A stretch of DNA of 64,000 nt from Anthoceros angustus (GCA_010909165.1 MU008183.1:950114-1014113); one strand, 5' to 3'; counted from the first letter of the stretch, positions 20,939 to 32,092 are shown. Notes: a model not told the origin generated them from the sequence alone. A program made the numbers and translations.

Positions 20939-23900
20939 CGTTACTTGATCTTATGGCAGCCCACAGTACAGTGGCTTGCAGAGGAGACCACCTTAGCTTG
21001 CATCATTCTTTCTATGTCACTGAAAGCAGTAGTAGAGGTGCAAATTGTTCCTTCGCATGATGGACGATGTTGTTGAAAGTCGGGGGATTGCTGTTGTCCT
21101 TGGTCAACCTTAGGTTAGGCCAAGGTATCAACGTATAACCAGCAGGTTCAGTGCAAGACTCAACTGGGACTATTGGCTGCAAGGTAGAGCTTTTCCTGTC
21201 TAGTGTTGTAGTGTTCTGTCTTTACTTACTGCTCAGGTGTAAGAACTCATCGCTGTGTGCAGCTCTGCACACGTAAAACGTTTGAAACTTCCCAAGTTTT
21301 GAGTGTAGGTGGCTCTCTTATTATGCCAGCTTAGGAACTAGGTCTAGGTGTAAACGTATTTTCTTCAGGGACATGCCTCACTTGATCGGGATTATTTTGC
21401 ACTCCTGCAAGGTATAGCCTCTCCTGTCTGGGTACAGCAGTGCTAGGTTTTGCTATTCACTATGAGCAGTTGTACATTTGCACACTTGTGAGCAGTTTGA
21501 GAGGCTCTTCGAAGTGTGTAAACCACACACCTCTTCCTTCACTGGGTTTTATGTTCCCTTCCCTGCTACCCACTGCGCGAGAGAGGAAAAGTTTGCACTA
21601 TCTGAATTGTCCTCTGGCAGCAGCAGGTGGCTACAGGCATCTCATCTGCTCCCAGAGAGGTTTCCAGAAGCATTTGTGGAAGCTTCAGGTGTTTGTGTAG
21701 CTATGGCTGATTTATGACAACAATCAGTGGCTCGAAGGCTTGAAACGTAAGCTGGATTGGACTGCCGTTGACAGGGTGGGCCAATGCGAAGTCGGCAAGA
21801 ATCTTGTGGGCCATGTGCTCGTGGCCAACCAGTACCTGAGAGAGGAGTACACATACATACCTCGGGTCCGTGCCTTTCTGCCGTGTGAGAGAGAATACAC
21901 AAGTCAGCGGTGACGAGGTCTCTCATCAGTGAACGCCTCTCTCGTGTTCCCCTCTTGCATGTGCACTGCGTACATGTACATACATACGTACCGTATATTG
22001 TAGTCAGCCTTCACACTGTGTATCTTCACATAAAACTACATACATACATACATCCATCCATCGATACATCCATCCATACATCCATCCATACGTACATTCA
22101 TACATACATATGTACGTACAGTGTTGTACATACGTCGTAAACACTAACAGACAGGGGCGTTCAAGCTACCGGGCATCGCGGAAAGCGTGTGATCACATTT
22201 AATTATCCTCCGGCGATCGCATCTTGGCAGCTTCCTCATCTTCCACGAATTAAATCGCGGATTAGGTGGAGCCTCTTGTGCGGAGTGTCGCTCTTGGGGT
22301 TAGCAGAGCTGTGCGTACTCTCGGCAACCTTGTACATACCAAACTTTCTAGATCCCACCGTCGGACACGCTCGTGTCTCGATGCCTTTTCATCGCGGCAT
22401 GTGCCGACCAGATTCCTTCCCTGCGATGCATACAACAACTTGTCCATCTTCTCCTTCCTCCTGCATCAAAAGCACCAAACCGGCCGAGCCCGAATAGGCA
22501 GAGCGTGCTTCAACATAAGTCTGCAAACAAAAACACCTTCGGCGAACTCAGGATACAAAAGCAAGCCACTCGCAAGCAGCCCTGCTGCGAAGGGTCGCAC
22601 GACTGCAGCAGCAAGGCAACTTGGAAGGAGAACCGGACGACGCTCCTCTTGCAGATTCGGATTCACAAATCGGATGAGCTGGCTCGCTTCTCCCCTACTC
22701 TACTTTCCAAACCCTAGGAGGCGCTTTCGATTCTTGGAAACCCTGCAGCACGGAGGCAGAAGATCCACGCTACTAGGTGCTCCCAGGCTACGTCATCGCC
22801 ACACAAGGTGCAGCATGGACCTGCTGCTCGAAGTCGCAAGGCGGAAGGAAACTGCTGCAATTGGACACCGCTCCGCTGTACAAGACTCCGTTCCCGGTGA
22901 CCTACTATTTTCAATGGCTTTTTACGGTTTAATATCTGCATAACACGACCACCCGGAGCTTCAAATTCAAATGAAGCGACCAAGCGACATCAGCACGGAC
23001 AATACCCAGAACAATTCGCTTTAAAAAACGCAAAGCCACGACAGGAAGGCCAGGACTCGGGACTCGGTTGCAACGGAGTCTTCTTTTGGGTTCTTGATTC
23101 TTCGGTCTTCTTCAATTGAAAAGCTTTGTACCACCTTATTGTTTCATATAATTATTTATTTTAATAGGTATAATTTTTAATAGTAGTCAGATGCCCATAT
23201 AACTACCTATTTGATAAGATAGAATAATTATACAACCATCCAACCAATAGAATTATTCCATTGGCTATACCTATCAATACTAATATATGTGGATCTATTT
23301 TACCTTACTACAATAATTATAATAAAAAATCATATATCATTTTAATAATAATAATAATAATTATTAAATAGAGAATTTAAAATATTTATCCCAAAGAAAT
23401 TTAGGGCTACAAATCTCAAGCGTGGACATCACAATATATTATGGTTTCACTACATGTAATGGTCCCTAAAGTAATTAATGCAAAAAGCTCCCAAGAGCTT
23501 TGCATATTACCTTCAATCCACAGTGGCTATTGGGGCACAACATAATGAAAACACATTACCTATTATATATGTACATGATCAATATGGGGGTGCTAAGTAT
23601 AAATAAACATAGAGCCCAGATGAAACTAATGAATACATTCGATGCTAAGTATAAGTAAGGATAGAACCCGAAAGAGACTAATGGACACATTTCTTGTTTC
23701 ATTTGTGCATGAACAATATGGTGGAACTAGAGTACCATTCTAACATTGACATATCCACATAAAGAATCACTTACTAGAGAGCAAAAAAAAAAAAATAAGA
23801 TTATAATATAATAATATTAAAAAGGATGAATTAAGATTTTAATTTTAGCTAAAATTAGTTTATATATTTATTTTTTTCTCCCCATATATCATAGTCCATT

Positions 23901-24060
23901 GGAGTCCCACGGTCGTCGGTCGTTGATGTACAAAACAAAGGAGTGAAAACAAGTCCCGAGCTCGGGTCGTAATAGGAAAGACAGGTTTGATGAGAGAGAG
24001 GCAACCCTAACAAGGGTAGAGAGAGAAAGTGGGTAGGTATTCAGGTAGCTAGTAGCTATA
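20939..24060. other. Intergenic region, no supported gene
   Basis: 20939-21400 is probably AL 3' UTR. A microsatellite lies at 21963-22137. 22190-22940 is GC-richer with several overlapping frames (longest 225 codons, opening at GTG), but no domain is recognisable. 23120-23900 is AT-rich, with an AATAATAAT run near 23345 and A/T homopolymers. Confidence 0.55.
21963..22137. repeat. CATA/CATC microsatellite
   Basis: Long runs of TACATACATACATC and CATCCATCCATA, interrupted by ACGTAC steps. Confidence 0.85.
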
Positions 24061-24260
24061 TGTCAGGATGGAGGAACAATTGACGATAGTTGCCGTTGTT
24101 TTACATACCGCTCTCAGGTGGCGCCTGCCACTCGGCACGGGCCATCAGGCCATCATAGGTGGGGGAGGCTCGATTGTCTGCAGGAGCGATGATGGCTGGA
24201 CGTGCGTGAAGCGTGAAGGAAGGCGTGACAGGGACGGGGCGAAGCCTGGCCTGGCTTGGC

Positions 24261-25511
24261 ATGGGAGAACAGATTGCGCCTTCGCAGGCGTCGCATCTCA
24301 ACGGGGGCGTGGTCCTGGAGCCTGTGGTGTCGGGAGGCAAGGGGGATGAGCTGGGAGTGGCGGGAGCGGGAGCGGGAGCTGGAGTTGGAGCTGGAGGAGG
24401 AAGATTGGCGGGAGGAGACGCGTCTCGCTGCAGGCCGCTCACGGTGTTCAAGCTGCTGCGGGGATTTGTGTGCCTCTTCGTGCTGGTGCTGACGGCATTT
24501 GTGACCTTGATCTTCCCGGGGCCGCCTGTGATGGTGGTGCGGCTCTTCAGCGTGCGCTACTTCAGGAAGTGCACGGGCTTCTTCTTCGGGCATTGGCTGT
24601 CCATGTGGCCGTTTCTGTTCGAGAAGATCAACCGGACGAGAGTGGTGTTCTCGGGGGAGAAGGTGCCGGCGGGGGAGCGGGCCATGGTGATCTGCAACCA
24701 CCGCACGGAGGTGGACTGGATGTACATTTGGAACCTGGCAACGCGCAAGGAGCGCATCGGGTTTGTCAAGTATGCGCTGAAGAGCAGCGTGAGGAATGCT
24801 CCTCTATTCGGCTGGGCCTTCCATATGCTGGAATTTCTGTTTCTGGACAGGAAGTGGGAGGTGGACGCGCCGGTGATAGCGGCTCATTTGGCAACCTTCC
24901 AAGATCGCCGGGACGCACTGTGGCTGGTGCTGTTTCCCGAGGGCACGGACTTCGCGGAGCACAAGAAGATTCAGAGCCACAGGTTTGCGGAGCAGCAGGG
25001 GCTGCCGAAGCTGGACAACGTGCTGGGGCCGCGTACTAAGGGCTTCTTTGCTTGCGTCTCGCAGCTGCGGCCGACTCTGGATGCCGTCTATGACCTCACT
25101 ATCGCCTACAAGTACCGCTGCCCCTCGTTTGTGGACAATCTGTTCGGGATCAACCCCGAGGAGGTGCACATCCATGTGCGCCGGGTGGCCGTGGACGGGG
25201 TGCCGCAATTGGAGGCGGACTCCTCCGCCTGGCTCAACGACGCCTTCCACCAGAAGGACCAGCTGCTGCACCAGTTCAATCGCGTCGGCTGCTTTCCCTC
25301 CGCAGTAGACGAGGGGGAATTGAGCGCGGTACAGGGTGCGGGGACGGCCGCCTTCTTCTCGCTTTGCAGCTTCGCTGCCGTATACGCAGTGTGGAGGAGC
25401 TCCTGGGTATTGGCCTATGTTGTCCTCAGCTGCCTGGTTCTTACCACGGCCACTTTCTTGGACTGGAGGCCTCAGCCCGTCTTGGGCTCATCGAGGAAAC
25501 GAACTTCCTGA
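24261..25511 (+). CDS. Lysophosphatidic acid acyltransferase, LPAT4/5-like
   Basis: Adds an acyl group to sn-2 of lysophosphatidic acid to make phosphatidic acid, in the endoplasmic reticulum membrane. The product is 416 aa from the first in-frame ATG (24261) and lies in a single exon. A Gly/Ala-rich N-terminus (AGAGAGVGAGGG) is followed by a hydrophobic segment (about residues 72-100). The acyltransferase core has the HX4D motif in NHRTEVDWMY (about 150-160), the FPEGT motif in LFPEGTDF (about 230) and VYDLTIAYK. Two hydrophobic segments near the C-terminus (about 365-405) would anchor it. The DWMY and IHVRRV words fit the LPAT4/5 class better than LPAT2/3. It converges with the next gene, 26580-27737. 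Confidence 0.92.
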   Translation: MGEQIAPSQASHLNGGVVLEPVVSGGKGDELGVAGAGAGAGVGAGGGRLAGGDASRCRPLTVFKLLRGFVCLFVLVLTAFVTLIFPGPPVMVVRLFSVRYFRKCTGFFFGHWLSMWPFLFEKINRTRVVFSGEKVPAGERAMVICNHRTEVDWMYIWNLATRKERIGFVKYALKSSVRNAPLFGWAFHMLEFLFLDRKWEVDAPVIAAHLATFQDRRDALWLVLFPEGTDFAEHKKIQSHRFAEQQGLPKLDNVLGPRTKGFFACVSQLRPTLDAVYDLTIAYKYRCPSFVDNLFGINPEEVHIHVRRVAVDGVPQLEADSSAWLNDAFHQKDQLLHQFNRVGCFPSAVDEGELSAVQGAGTAAFFSLCSFAAVYAVWRSSWVLAYVVLSCLVLTTATFLDWRPQPVLGSSRKRTS

Positions 25512-25699
25512 GCATCATCCTCGGCTTACTTTTGCTTCATCTTATTGCTTCCTCCCGCCGGCTGGTGGAGTATTTGTTGAATTCTTCCTGTGACCGACAG
25601 GAGGAATAGCACAGCATGCATGTTGCTACTACAATTATTGCTTTAGGATAGGTAGATTGGGACAAGCGCTCGGCCAGGACAGGACAGTTCTGGTCTGGT

Positions 25700-25733
25700 C
25701 TGGCCAGGTCAGGTCAGGTCAGGTCAGGTCAGG
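25700..25733. repeat. (TCAGG)n pentanucleotide repeat
   Basis: About six perfect AGGTC units, preceded by TCTGGTCTGGTCTGGCC, in the LPAT 3' flank. Confidence 0.85.
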
Positions 25734-26579
25734 GGAAAGCGTACTGGACGGCATGGATTTAATGTTGCTGGATGCAGGTACGTTTTGATAACATCGAAAT
25801 TTTAGTCTACGTAAGCACAGTGAACGTGGTTTAGGTTCTTTTGTGCTTTCGCATTCATGTCCATTGAAGCCGGTATGGCCGTAGCAGACACACTGGTAGG
25901 ATGTACATATGTACATACTCCTGTCGCATTACAGTAATGTTTTTAGTCCAACGGAGTGCGTACTAGGTAGAACCTTACCATCACAGTACTAAGGGGTTAA
26001 TTTGTTTTGTCAGGGAACGAGGTGTGGCATTTCGTGTCATGAATGAATGAAGGAATGAATGACGTTGTGTTTTGACCGGCAGTGGTTGTAGCTTACGCAT
26101 GGCAACACAAGTTGAAAAAGGAGGAGAGTGTGCTTTATTGTGTGAGGAACAGCTTGTGGCTCTCTCAAAGGAATTCATTCATTGTCTTCCTACAAATGTT
26201 TATTTAGCTCAAATGAAGCATGTCTTTCAGGATGCTCTTTTTCTGCCTACTGCCTCTCATGGTAACCATCATCTACAAAAGAATCATGCTAAGAACAAAT
26301 TGATGCAGTTCTGGCCTCAAAGTTTTCAAGCGGCAATGCAGGGGCGTCAGCATCAGCTAGCTAGCCCATGCAGTGCCCTAACTAACAATAATTCAAACGC
26401 CTATAGTACATGTGCTCCAGTCATCAATCACAGAAGCAGAAAGACTCCAGTCACCGATCACTGGAGCAGATAACCAGAGCTGAAACACATCATTTCAAGA
26501 GCTGCAGAACCCGAACTTACCCTACACATCGTTTGAACAGCTGTTCTAAGCATCATTCAACCCTACGTACGCTTGGGGC
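25734..26579. other. Intergenic region between convergent genes
   Basis: Holds 3' UTR sequence of LPAT and of the minus-strand reductase. The only open frame of note is listed separately (26099-26473). Short near-repeats CCAGTCATCAATCAC and CCAGTCACCGATCAC lie at about 26419 and 26447. Confidence 0.5.
26099..26473 (+). CDS. Hypothetical ORF, weak
   Basis: A 124-codon frame opens at ATG 26099. No family recognised. It is rich in His, Gln and Asn with no hydrophobic segment or motif. It lies in what is probably the overlapping 3' region of two convergent genes, so it may be chance. Confidence 0.15.
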   Translation: MATQVEKGGECALLCEEQLVALSKEFIHCLPTNVYLAQMKHVFQDALFLPTASHGNHHLQKNHAKNKLMQFWPQSFQAAMQGRQHQLASPCSALTNNNSNAYSTCAPVINHRSRKTPVTDHWSR

Positions 26580-27737
26580 TCAGAATACTTTTGGGATGAG
26601 GTATTTTCTGTCTTCAGGAAAGCCATCCACCTTCTTCAAGTACCACTCTTTGGTTGCCACGGCTCGTGTTGTCATGTAGATCACCACAAATACTCCTGTC
26701 CAGAATGCGATTGATGTCTGGCATATCATGGCAATACCTATGAAGTCGATGATCTCGAAGACGTAGTGAGGGCAGACCAGGTACTCGAAGGGGCCGCCTG
26801 TGGGCACCACGTAGTTTGTATGACTGATGAGGCGCCTTACGAAGAATCCAGACCTAGCCTCCTTTCGAAAACCTGCCAGCTTGTAGTGACAGTAGAAGTT
26901 CCCAGCCACTCCCACCAGGAAGGTGTAGAGGCCGAACCATTTCAGGTTCACTGCAGGTCCATTCAGGTTGGAAGCAATCTCTTGGCCATATAGTAGGTTC
27001 ACGACTCCGATACAGTAAGCGGTTGATATCGCCACAGCTTGGACAGCATGGACTGTTCCTGAGTAGACATGGAGGAACAGGATCTGGTCCACACATTTGT
27101 TTTGAAAGCGGAGAGTGAGTTGAGTGAGTGAGTGTGTCATGCATGCATTCACTTCAAGAAGTTAAAATTTTCAGTGAGACTCTTTGCGGACTTATTAAGC
27201 ATAGTGCAGCAGGAGGATGATTCTATGCCAAGAGGACTGCGATTCCTGGAGATATAATTGTGGTCGAACTCATGTCAATTGCCGGCAAGCCAGTGTGTTG
27301 GGATGCAGTGATGGGATGATGATATCTTGCAAAAAAAGAAGCGTGCAAAGAGCACTGACCTCGAGGACTCGCTTCCCGAAATGTATGATAAGCGCGGAAG
27401 CCAGCATGCGCATTCTTCTGTCCCAGTCTCTATGAAAGGAGATATGGTTGGCCCAGCCTGTGAGATGCAGCTTGTACATCACGTCCACGGGGTCCAGGAA
27501 TCCCAGCTTGGTGAGCAAGAAGGAGACGGCAATCACCGCGGACGGAACATACATAATAAGCATCCCGCGTTTACTTGTAATCTGGTGGTGCTTGGTGTTA
27601 TCAGCAAACTTGGAATACTGAAGGCTCTTGCCGGTCATTTCCATCACTGCCACCACCACTCCGACGGCCAGCATAACCATCTCCGAAACCTTGAGGTAGT
27701 GGTTCTCATGTCTATCGAACAGGAAAGTAGTACTCAT
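26580..27737 (-). CDS. 3-oxo-5-alpha-steroid 4-dehydrogenase family protein
   Basis: Membrane-bound NADPH-dependent reductase of the steroid 5-alpha-reductase fold; in plants this subgroup (like Arabidopsis At5g16010) has no firmly established substrate. Exons complement(join(26580..27083, 27360..27737)), phase 0, one 276-bp intron, 293 aa. The N-terminal exon has a hydrophobic segment, then GKSLQYSKF and a second hydrophobic stretch, ending IIHFGKRVLE. Exon 2 starts ILFLHVYSG and holds the family's signature end: VPTGGPFEYLVCPHYVFEII, a hydrophobic span, RAVATKEWYLKK and LIPKVF at the C-terminus. Several membrane spans are evident. Polyprenol reductase and enoyl-CoA reductase share the fold but fit less well: there is no ubiquitin-like N-terminus as in ECR. 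Confidence 0.9.
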
Positions 27738-28468
27738 TTTTCCAGCTGTAGGAGCATAAGCAACGTTGGCCTGACACTCTGTGCGATTGTCCGCGAGATG
27801 CGCCAGGGCCCCTGGTCAGTCCTGCTCAAAATTTTCTCTAACCTACCCGGGCCGGACAACGCATTTCCCCGATGCTCTTCTCCGAAACCCCTCCGACCAC
27901 CACTTCTCGACCTCTATCCAGATCTGCAACTGCATCAGCCTTTGGGATCACCTGGACCATGATGCGCTCCTTGTTCCCAGATCCTTGCTCCGCAACGAAA
28001 CAAAATTTCAAGAAAATGCAATCACGCCATCCGCATTCTGGCCTGCGGAGGATTCACATTGAATAATCTTCCATGGCCATGGCCACAGCCACGCTGCTGC
28101 TCCTCTCGGACGCGATACAGGTCACCCGGCAACAGAGGACGTGCAGACTCGGAAAAACGCCAACCCCGAACACCTACACTGCCAAGATGCCATGGAGCCT
28201 TGCGTAATGCGGCACCTCACCCCGATCTGGATCATGCGTCTGCGTCCAGTGAAGCAAGCCTGCAGGGAAGGAAGAGGTGCATCGCTCGCGAGCCTGCGCA
28301 CACAGGAATCAAGGCGGCGGTTTGGTGTCACTTCGCAGGGGCACAGCGTCGCTTCCCCGTTCGACAACAAATGACCGTTCACACCTGCCTACTCCAAACT
28401 TTTTCCCGTCCCGGTTTCTTTGTCCTTCCGCCTCTCTCCGCCGCTGTTATACATCCTCTTATGAGGGT
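27738..28468. other. Promoter/3'-flank region between two minus-strand genes
   Basis: No independent gene seen. It should hold the 5' leader of the reductase and the 3' UTR of POC1. Plus-strand frames here extend antisense into the POC1 coding region and are shadows. Confidence 0.5.
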
Positions 28469-29896
28469 TTACAAAATGACAGTAACTCCACCCTCATCAG
28501 AAGCCGGCTCCGGCGCGATCTGCTTCTGCAGCTTGGCTATGGAGTGCCGCAATGTACTAAGCTCGCACGCAGCGTGCCGGAGATACTCGTCCGCCACAGC
28601 ATCCAGCTCCGCCTGCTGCTGCGAGGAAACAGAGCTGGAGTCGCTCGGGAGCACATTCACCGTGAACTCCTCATTCCCGACGCGCACTCGGTCGCCTCTG
28701 CTCAGGCTGAAGTCGATGGTGGACTGGTTGCCGTCGTCCGACGGCACGCTGATGTCAGGGCTGGGGCTCTCCTCATCCCCGCCCGCGGGCACCACCTCCT
28801 TCGGCCTCAGGATATACTTCTTGCTCCTGCTCTCGCTCTGTTCCTGCAGCTCGCAGTTGTATCTGGCCCCGGTGCAGGACCTGTCCAGATTCGACCTCCA
28901 CACCATCACCAGCTGCTCCGAGGTCCCGGACGTGAAGTACTCCCCGTTCTGCGAGAAGGCCGCGCAGGTGACATTTCCATCCCCATGCCCGGCCAGAGTA
29001 TACAGCCCCCTCCCCTCCCGCACATCCCACACCCGCAGTGCGTCCCCGGACGCGGAGAGCAGGAAGTGCCCCGACGGGTGGAAGCAGAGCGACTGGATGG
29101 CCCCCCCCTCGGTGTCGTAGTGCTGTACCAGCATCCGGGTCCGGATGTCGCGAATCTGGATGGCGTAGTCCGCCCCCCCGCTGGCGATGCAGTTCCCGTC
29201 CTGGCTGAACCTGGCGCAGTTCACCGTGCCCAGCAGGTCGTGGAACACGTGGATGCACTCCCGGCGCTCGAAGTTCCACAGCCGCACCGTCTTGTCGTCG
29301 CTCCCGGACACGATGAGCCTCCCGTCGTGGTTGAACTCGGCGGATCGGACCCAGTTCAGATGCCCGGCCAGGGTGAGGAGAAACCTCCGTCCCTCCACCG
29401 CCCACACCTTGAGCATCTTGTCGTCCCCTCCGCTCAGGACATGGTGCCCGTTGGGCGAGAAGGCCACCGTGCGCACCGCCCCGGAGTGGCCCTTGATCGC
29501 CCTCGACTGCCCACAAACCGTGGGCAGCCAGAATCGCAGCGTCCTGTCCTTAGAGCCAGACACGATGACGTTGTCCAGAGGCGACACGGCTATGGCGCAC
29601 ACGGCCCCTTGGTGCCCAAGAAACCTGTACGGCCTATTGCACGCATCCAGCACCCCAGGCCTCTCGTGCAGGCTCCACAGCAAAACCTGCCCATCTGCCC
29701 CTCCAGACACCAGGTGCTTCATGCTCGGCCGGAACTGGCAGGCTCCCACCCGCCCCCTGTGGCACCGGTCGTAGCGCGTCACCACGCTCGGACCCGGCGG
29801 CTTCAGCTTCCAGTGCCTCATCTTCCTTGCACCTTCCGTGCACCTTCCTCGCACCTTCCGCGCACCTTCCTCGCACCTTCCGCGCAACCTCAGCAT
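28469..29896 (-). CDS. POC1: POC1-like centriolar WD40 protein
   Basis: Proteome-of-centriole protein 1 is a core component of centrioles and basal bodies, needed for their stability and for cilium assembly. In land plants it is expected only where motile sperm are made. The frame is 475 aa in one exon. Seven WD40 repeats cover about residues 45-335, with family words GHQGAVCAI, SGSKDRTLRFW, GHLNWVRSAEF, SGSDDKTVRLW and NGEYFTSG. A low-complexity acidic linker leads to a C-terminal helix likely to form the POC1 coiled coil (DAVADEYLRHAACELSTLRH, about 430-455). The first 25 residues come from a minisatellite (GARKVRGRC, GARKM), so the true start may be the next ATG at 29821 (MRHWKLKPPG). It lies 184 bp downstream of BLISTER on the same strand. 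Confidence 0.85.
   Translation of the reverse strand: MLRLRGRCEEGARKVRGRCTEGARKMRHWKLKPPGPSVVTRYDRCHRGRVGACQFRPSMKHLVSGGADGQVLLWSLHERPGVLDACNRPYRFLGHQGAVCAIAVSPLDNVIVSGSKDRTLRFWLPTVCGQSRAIKGHSGAVRTVAFSPNGHHVLSGGDDKMLKVWAVEGRRFLLTLAGHLNWVRSAEFNHDGRLIVSGSDDKTVRLWNFERRECIHVFHDLLGTVNCARFSQDGNCIASGGADYAIQIRDIRTRMLVQHYDTEGGAIQSLCFHPSGHFLLSASGDALRVWDVREGRGLYTLAGHGDGNVTCAAFSQNGEYFTSGTSEQLVMVWRSNLDRSCTGARYNCELQEQSESRSKKYILRPKEVVPAGGDEESPSPDISVPSDDGNQSTIDFSLSRGDRVRVGNEEFTVNVLPSDSSSVSSQQQAELDAVADEYLRHAACELSTLRHSIAKLQKQIAPEPASDEGGVTVIL
29822..29890. repeat. Minisatellite GCACCTTCC(T/G)C at POC1 N-terminus
   Basis: GCACCTTCC recurs about every 10-11 bp, six times, with alternating GTGC, TCGC and CGCG spacers. 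It is coding only if the upstream ATG at 29896 is used. Confidence 0.8.
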
Positions 29897-30080
29897 TCAG
29901 CCTCGCCCAACCTGCCTTCCCTTGCCTTGGTTTGCTTTCCTTGCCTTGCTTGCCGGCTGGCACCGACCAGCAACCGTCTTCGTTCAAATGACAGTGAACG
30001 CTTCTTGTTATTTTTACCTCCTGCTTCCTGCTCAATCAGAGGGGATTGATGGGGTTCCGCCCATGCCCACTCCAGGAGCT

Positions 30081-31510
30081 TCACAGTGTCTTGTGGCGAC
30101 GCCTGGAAGGGGCAGGCTTGCGAGGAGGGATGAGCCACTTGATCCATCCCAGCACGCCGTCTGCTGCTGCTCCTGCAGAGGATTCTGCGACTTGGGCATG
30201 ATGTAGAGGAGAGTTCCAATCCCGGGCCACCATGCTGCGGGCGAGAGCTATCTCCAGGCGATGGGTCTGGGCCTCCAGTTTCTGCTGCAACTCCACGTTG
30301 GCGGATCTCAGCTCCGCTGCTGATGCAGACTCGGCGGTTACAGCTCTGATGAGGGCGGCCTTGTCATCTGCCAACTCCAGGAGCAGGGAGTCTATGCTCT
30401 CCAGGCTCTTGAGGTGGGAGTCGGGAAGGGTGGTTGATAGCGGGATGGAGGTACTGAGGTCTCCGAGTGAAGGTGCGCTTACTCCTGCTGGCGATGGTTG
30501 TGCTGGAACCACTGATGATGAGGGTGAAGGGTAGGTAGCCGCCGGCTGGTCTTCAGACACTGGTGGTGGTTGGGATGAAGTAGGCTCTGACTCCAAGTCG
30601 TCTGTACCAGTGCAAGCATCTGCCTTCCGCAGAGTCCCTGGAGGGACGTGATGAGACTTGGAAGATTGATGGAGTCTGGAAGTTAGCACCTTCTTCTCCT
30701 CGTGGACGACCTCGAACAAGGACTTGAGATTTGCACGATCTTTCTCCAAGGCTACTACTTGTTTCTTCTGTAACTCGTTGGCAGCTACAAGGGCTTCCGC
30801 GCTTCTTTCCAGTTTCAGTCCCTGTGACCTCATCTGAAGCACACGTTCGCCTAGTGCAACCACCTCTGCTGCGAGTGTATGTGACTGCTCGACAGCAGCA
30901 GCACTCTCTCGTTGAGCTTTTTGCACCTCAGCTCTCAGGTTTGCCATAACCAGTGCCTGCGCTTGAATCTCAGCTTCCAGCTGCGCCAGCTCATCTCTCA
31001 GCTTGTTCACCACCTTTCCCTGCTGGTTGTAGTGTTCGGTCAGAGAAGAGTGGTCCTTGGCCAGTTGACCTGCCAACTCGTTTGCTGAGGCGAGGCTACG
31101 CTGCAAAGAAACATTCTCTTGGGTGAGATCCTCAATATGCTGCTCCAATGCGCTGAAATCATCAACAGTTGCTGGAGATAGCCTGTGCCTGTGCCGAACC
31201 GCGTCTCCAGGTCCGTCCTTTGATGTGGGCAATATTGGTTCTCCAGCTGGCTGGACATCATCTGATTTAGGCAATACTGGTTCTGCAGCTGGCTGCCCAT
31301 CATCTGATGCAGGCAATACTGGTTCTCCAGCTGGCTGCTTATCAGGAACAACCACAATCCCACCATCCTGCTGACCACCTGCCTCAGGCACATCGCTGCT
31401 TGGGGTGGTTGTCAGCGAGGGCACCTTCTTCCCCTTCCCTTCCCGAAACTTCTGAAGCCGCTTGAAACCAGCATTCCAGTGCTCTTGTTTCCGAGATGAA
31501 GGCTCGGCAC
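30081..31510 (-). CDS. BLI: BLISTER-like coiled-coil protein (main exon)
   Basis: BLISTER is a plant coiled-coil protein that interacts with the Polycomb methyltransferase CURLY LEAF and affects development and stress responses. Family words appear in the same order as in seed plants: SSRKQEH near the start, DDFSALEQHIEDLTQENVSL, NQQGKVVNKLRDEL, QGLKLER, EEKKVL, then KLEAQTHRLE, a VLGWIKWLIPP segment and a basic tail (SRRRHK). Most of the middle is predicted coiled coil. The likely splice acceptor (TTTTGTCTAG) puts the exon start at 31510, beginning with two bases of a split Gly codon. A phase-compatible upstream exon exists at 31996-32092 but is weakly supported; otherwise the ORF could begin at ATG 31562. 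Three 14-residue repeats (QPAGEPVLPASDDG-like) lie near the N-terminus. At about 477-508 aa it is shorter than the roughly 700-aa Arabidopsis protein. Confidence 0.85.
31231..31355. repeat. Three 42-60 bp in-frame repeats inside BLISTER
   Basis: GGTTCTCCAGCTGGCTG, GGTTCTGCAGCTGGCTG and GGTTCTCCAGCTGGCTG occur at about 31231, 31279 and 31320, each with a CATCATCTGAT or equivalent. They encode the QPAGEPVLP repeats. Confidence 0.7.
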
Positions 31511-31995
31511 CTAGACAAAACCATGACCACGATTGCCTGAGGCTTAAAAGAAAGGCATACAATCATGTTGGGAGAATCAAAAAGCCCGGCAGAGTGTCTC
31601 TGACGTGTGAGATCATTACCAGTTGCAAGAAACATTTGAAAGAAAGCTTCAGTCAGTCTTCCTGCCACCAACGATTCCTGTACACCAAGTGGCTCAGAAT
31701 GTCAAATCAATTCTTAATGAACGGAAATGCAGAGCAATCATGTCCATTTGACATGGAAATGCAACGCGTAGAGGGCGAGAACTTGCGCTCCTACGTCTTG
31801 CTGCTGTTATGGCTTCAAACTTGGACAGTCCTGCCATAAAACCTTCAAGCACGATGACATTGGTCCTCAATTGGTGAGATCTTCCACTTCGACTCGCAGG
31901 TTCTGCTTCGCAACGGTTTTCTGACCCTTATATCCGCATCTCACATCGCTTCAACCTGGTGTTGGTTCCCGATTGTGAGCAGGAAAAGTACTCAC

Positions 31996-32092
31996 CTGCA
32001 AATATTAAGAATGTCCAGCCGATGATGGCCAGTTTAACCTTCCCTGGAAAGGACAATGATCTCCAGCTCGTATCCCCGTAAGCCAGCCACAT
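31996..32092 (-). other. Candidate first exon of BLISTER (tentative)
   Basis: On the minus strand an ATG at 32092 opens 32 codons with no stop, ending at GCAG followed by the donor GTGAGT. It leaves one base over, which fits the acceptor at 31510 exactly. The encoded peptide starts MWLAYGDTSW and ends hydrophobic (AIIGWTFLIFA), unlike the short exon-1 peptide of seed-plant BLISTER. Support is phase plus donor quality only. Confidence 0.3.

Noticed and set aside
22266-22943. 225-codon plus-strand frame
   Set aside because: It opens at GTG with no early ATG, is rich in Arg and Ser, and resembles no family. GC-richer intergenic DNA explains it.
28277-30049. 590-codon plus-strand open frame
   Set aside because: It lies antisense to POC1, is Pro/Arg/His/Gln-rich with no domain, and comes from GC-rich third codon positions of the real gene.
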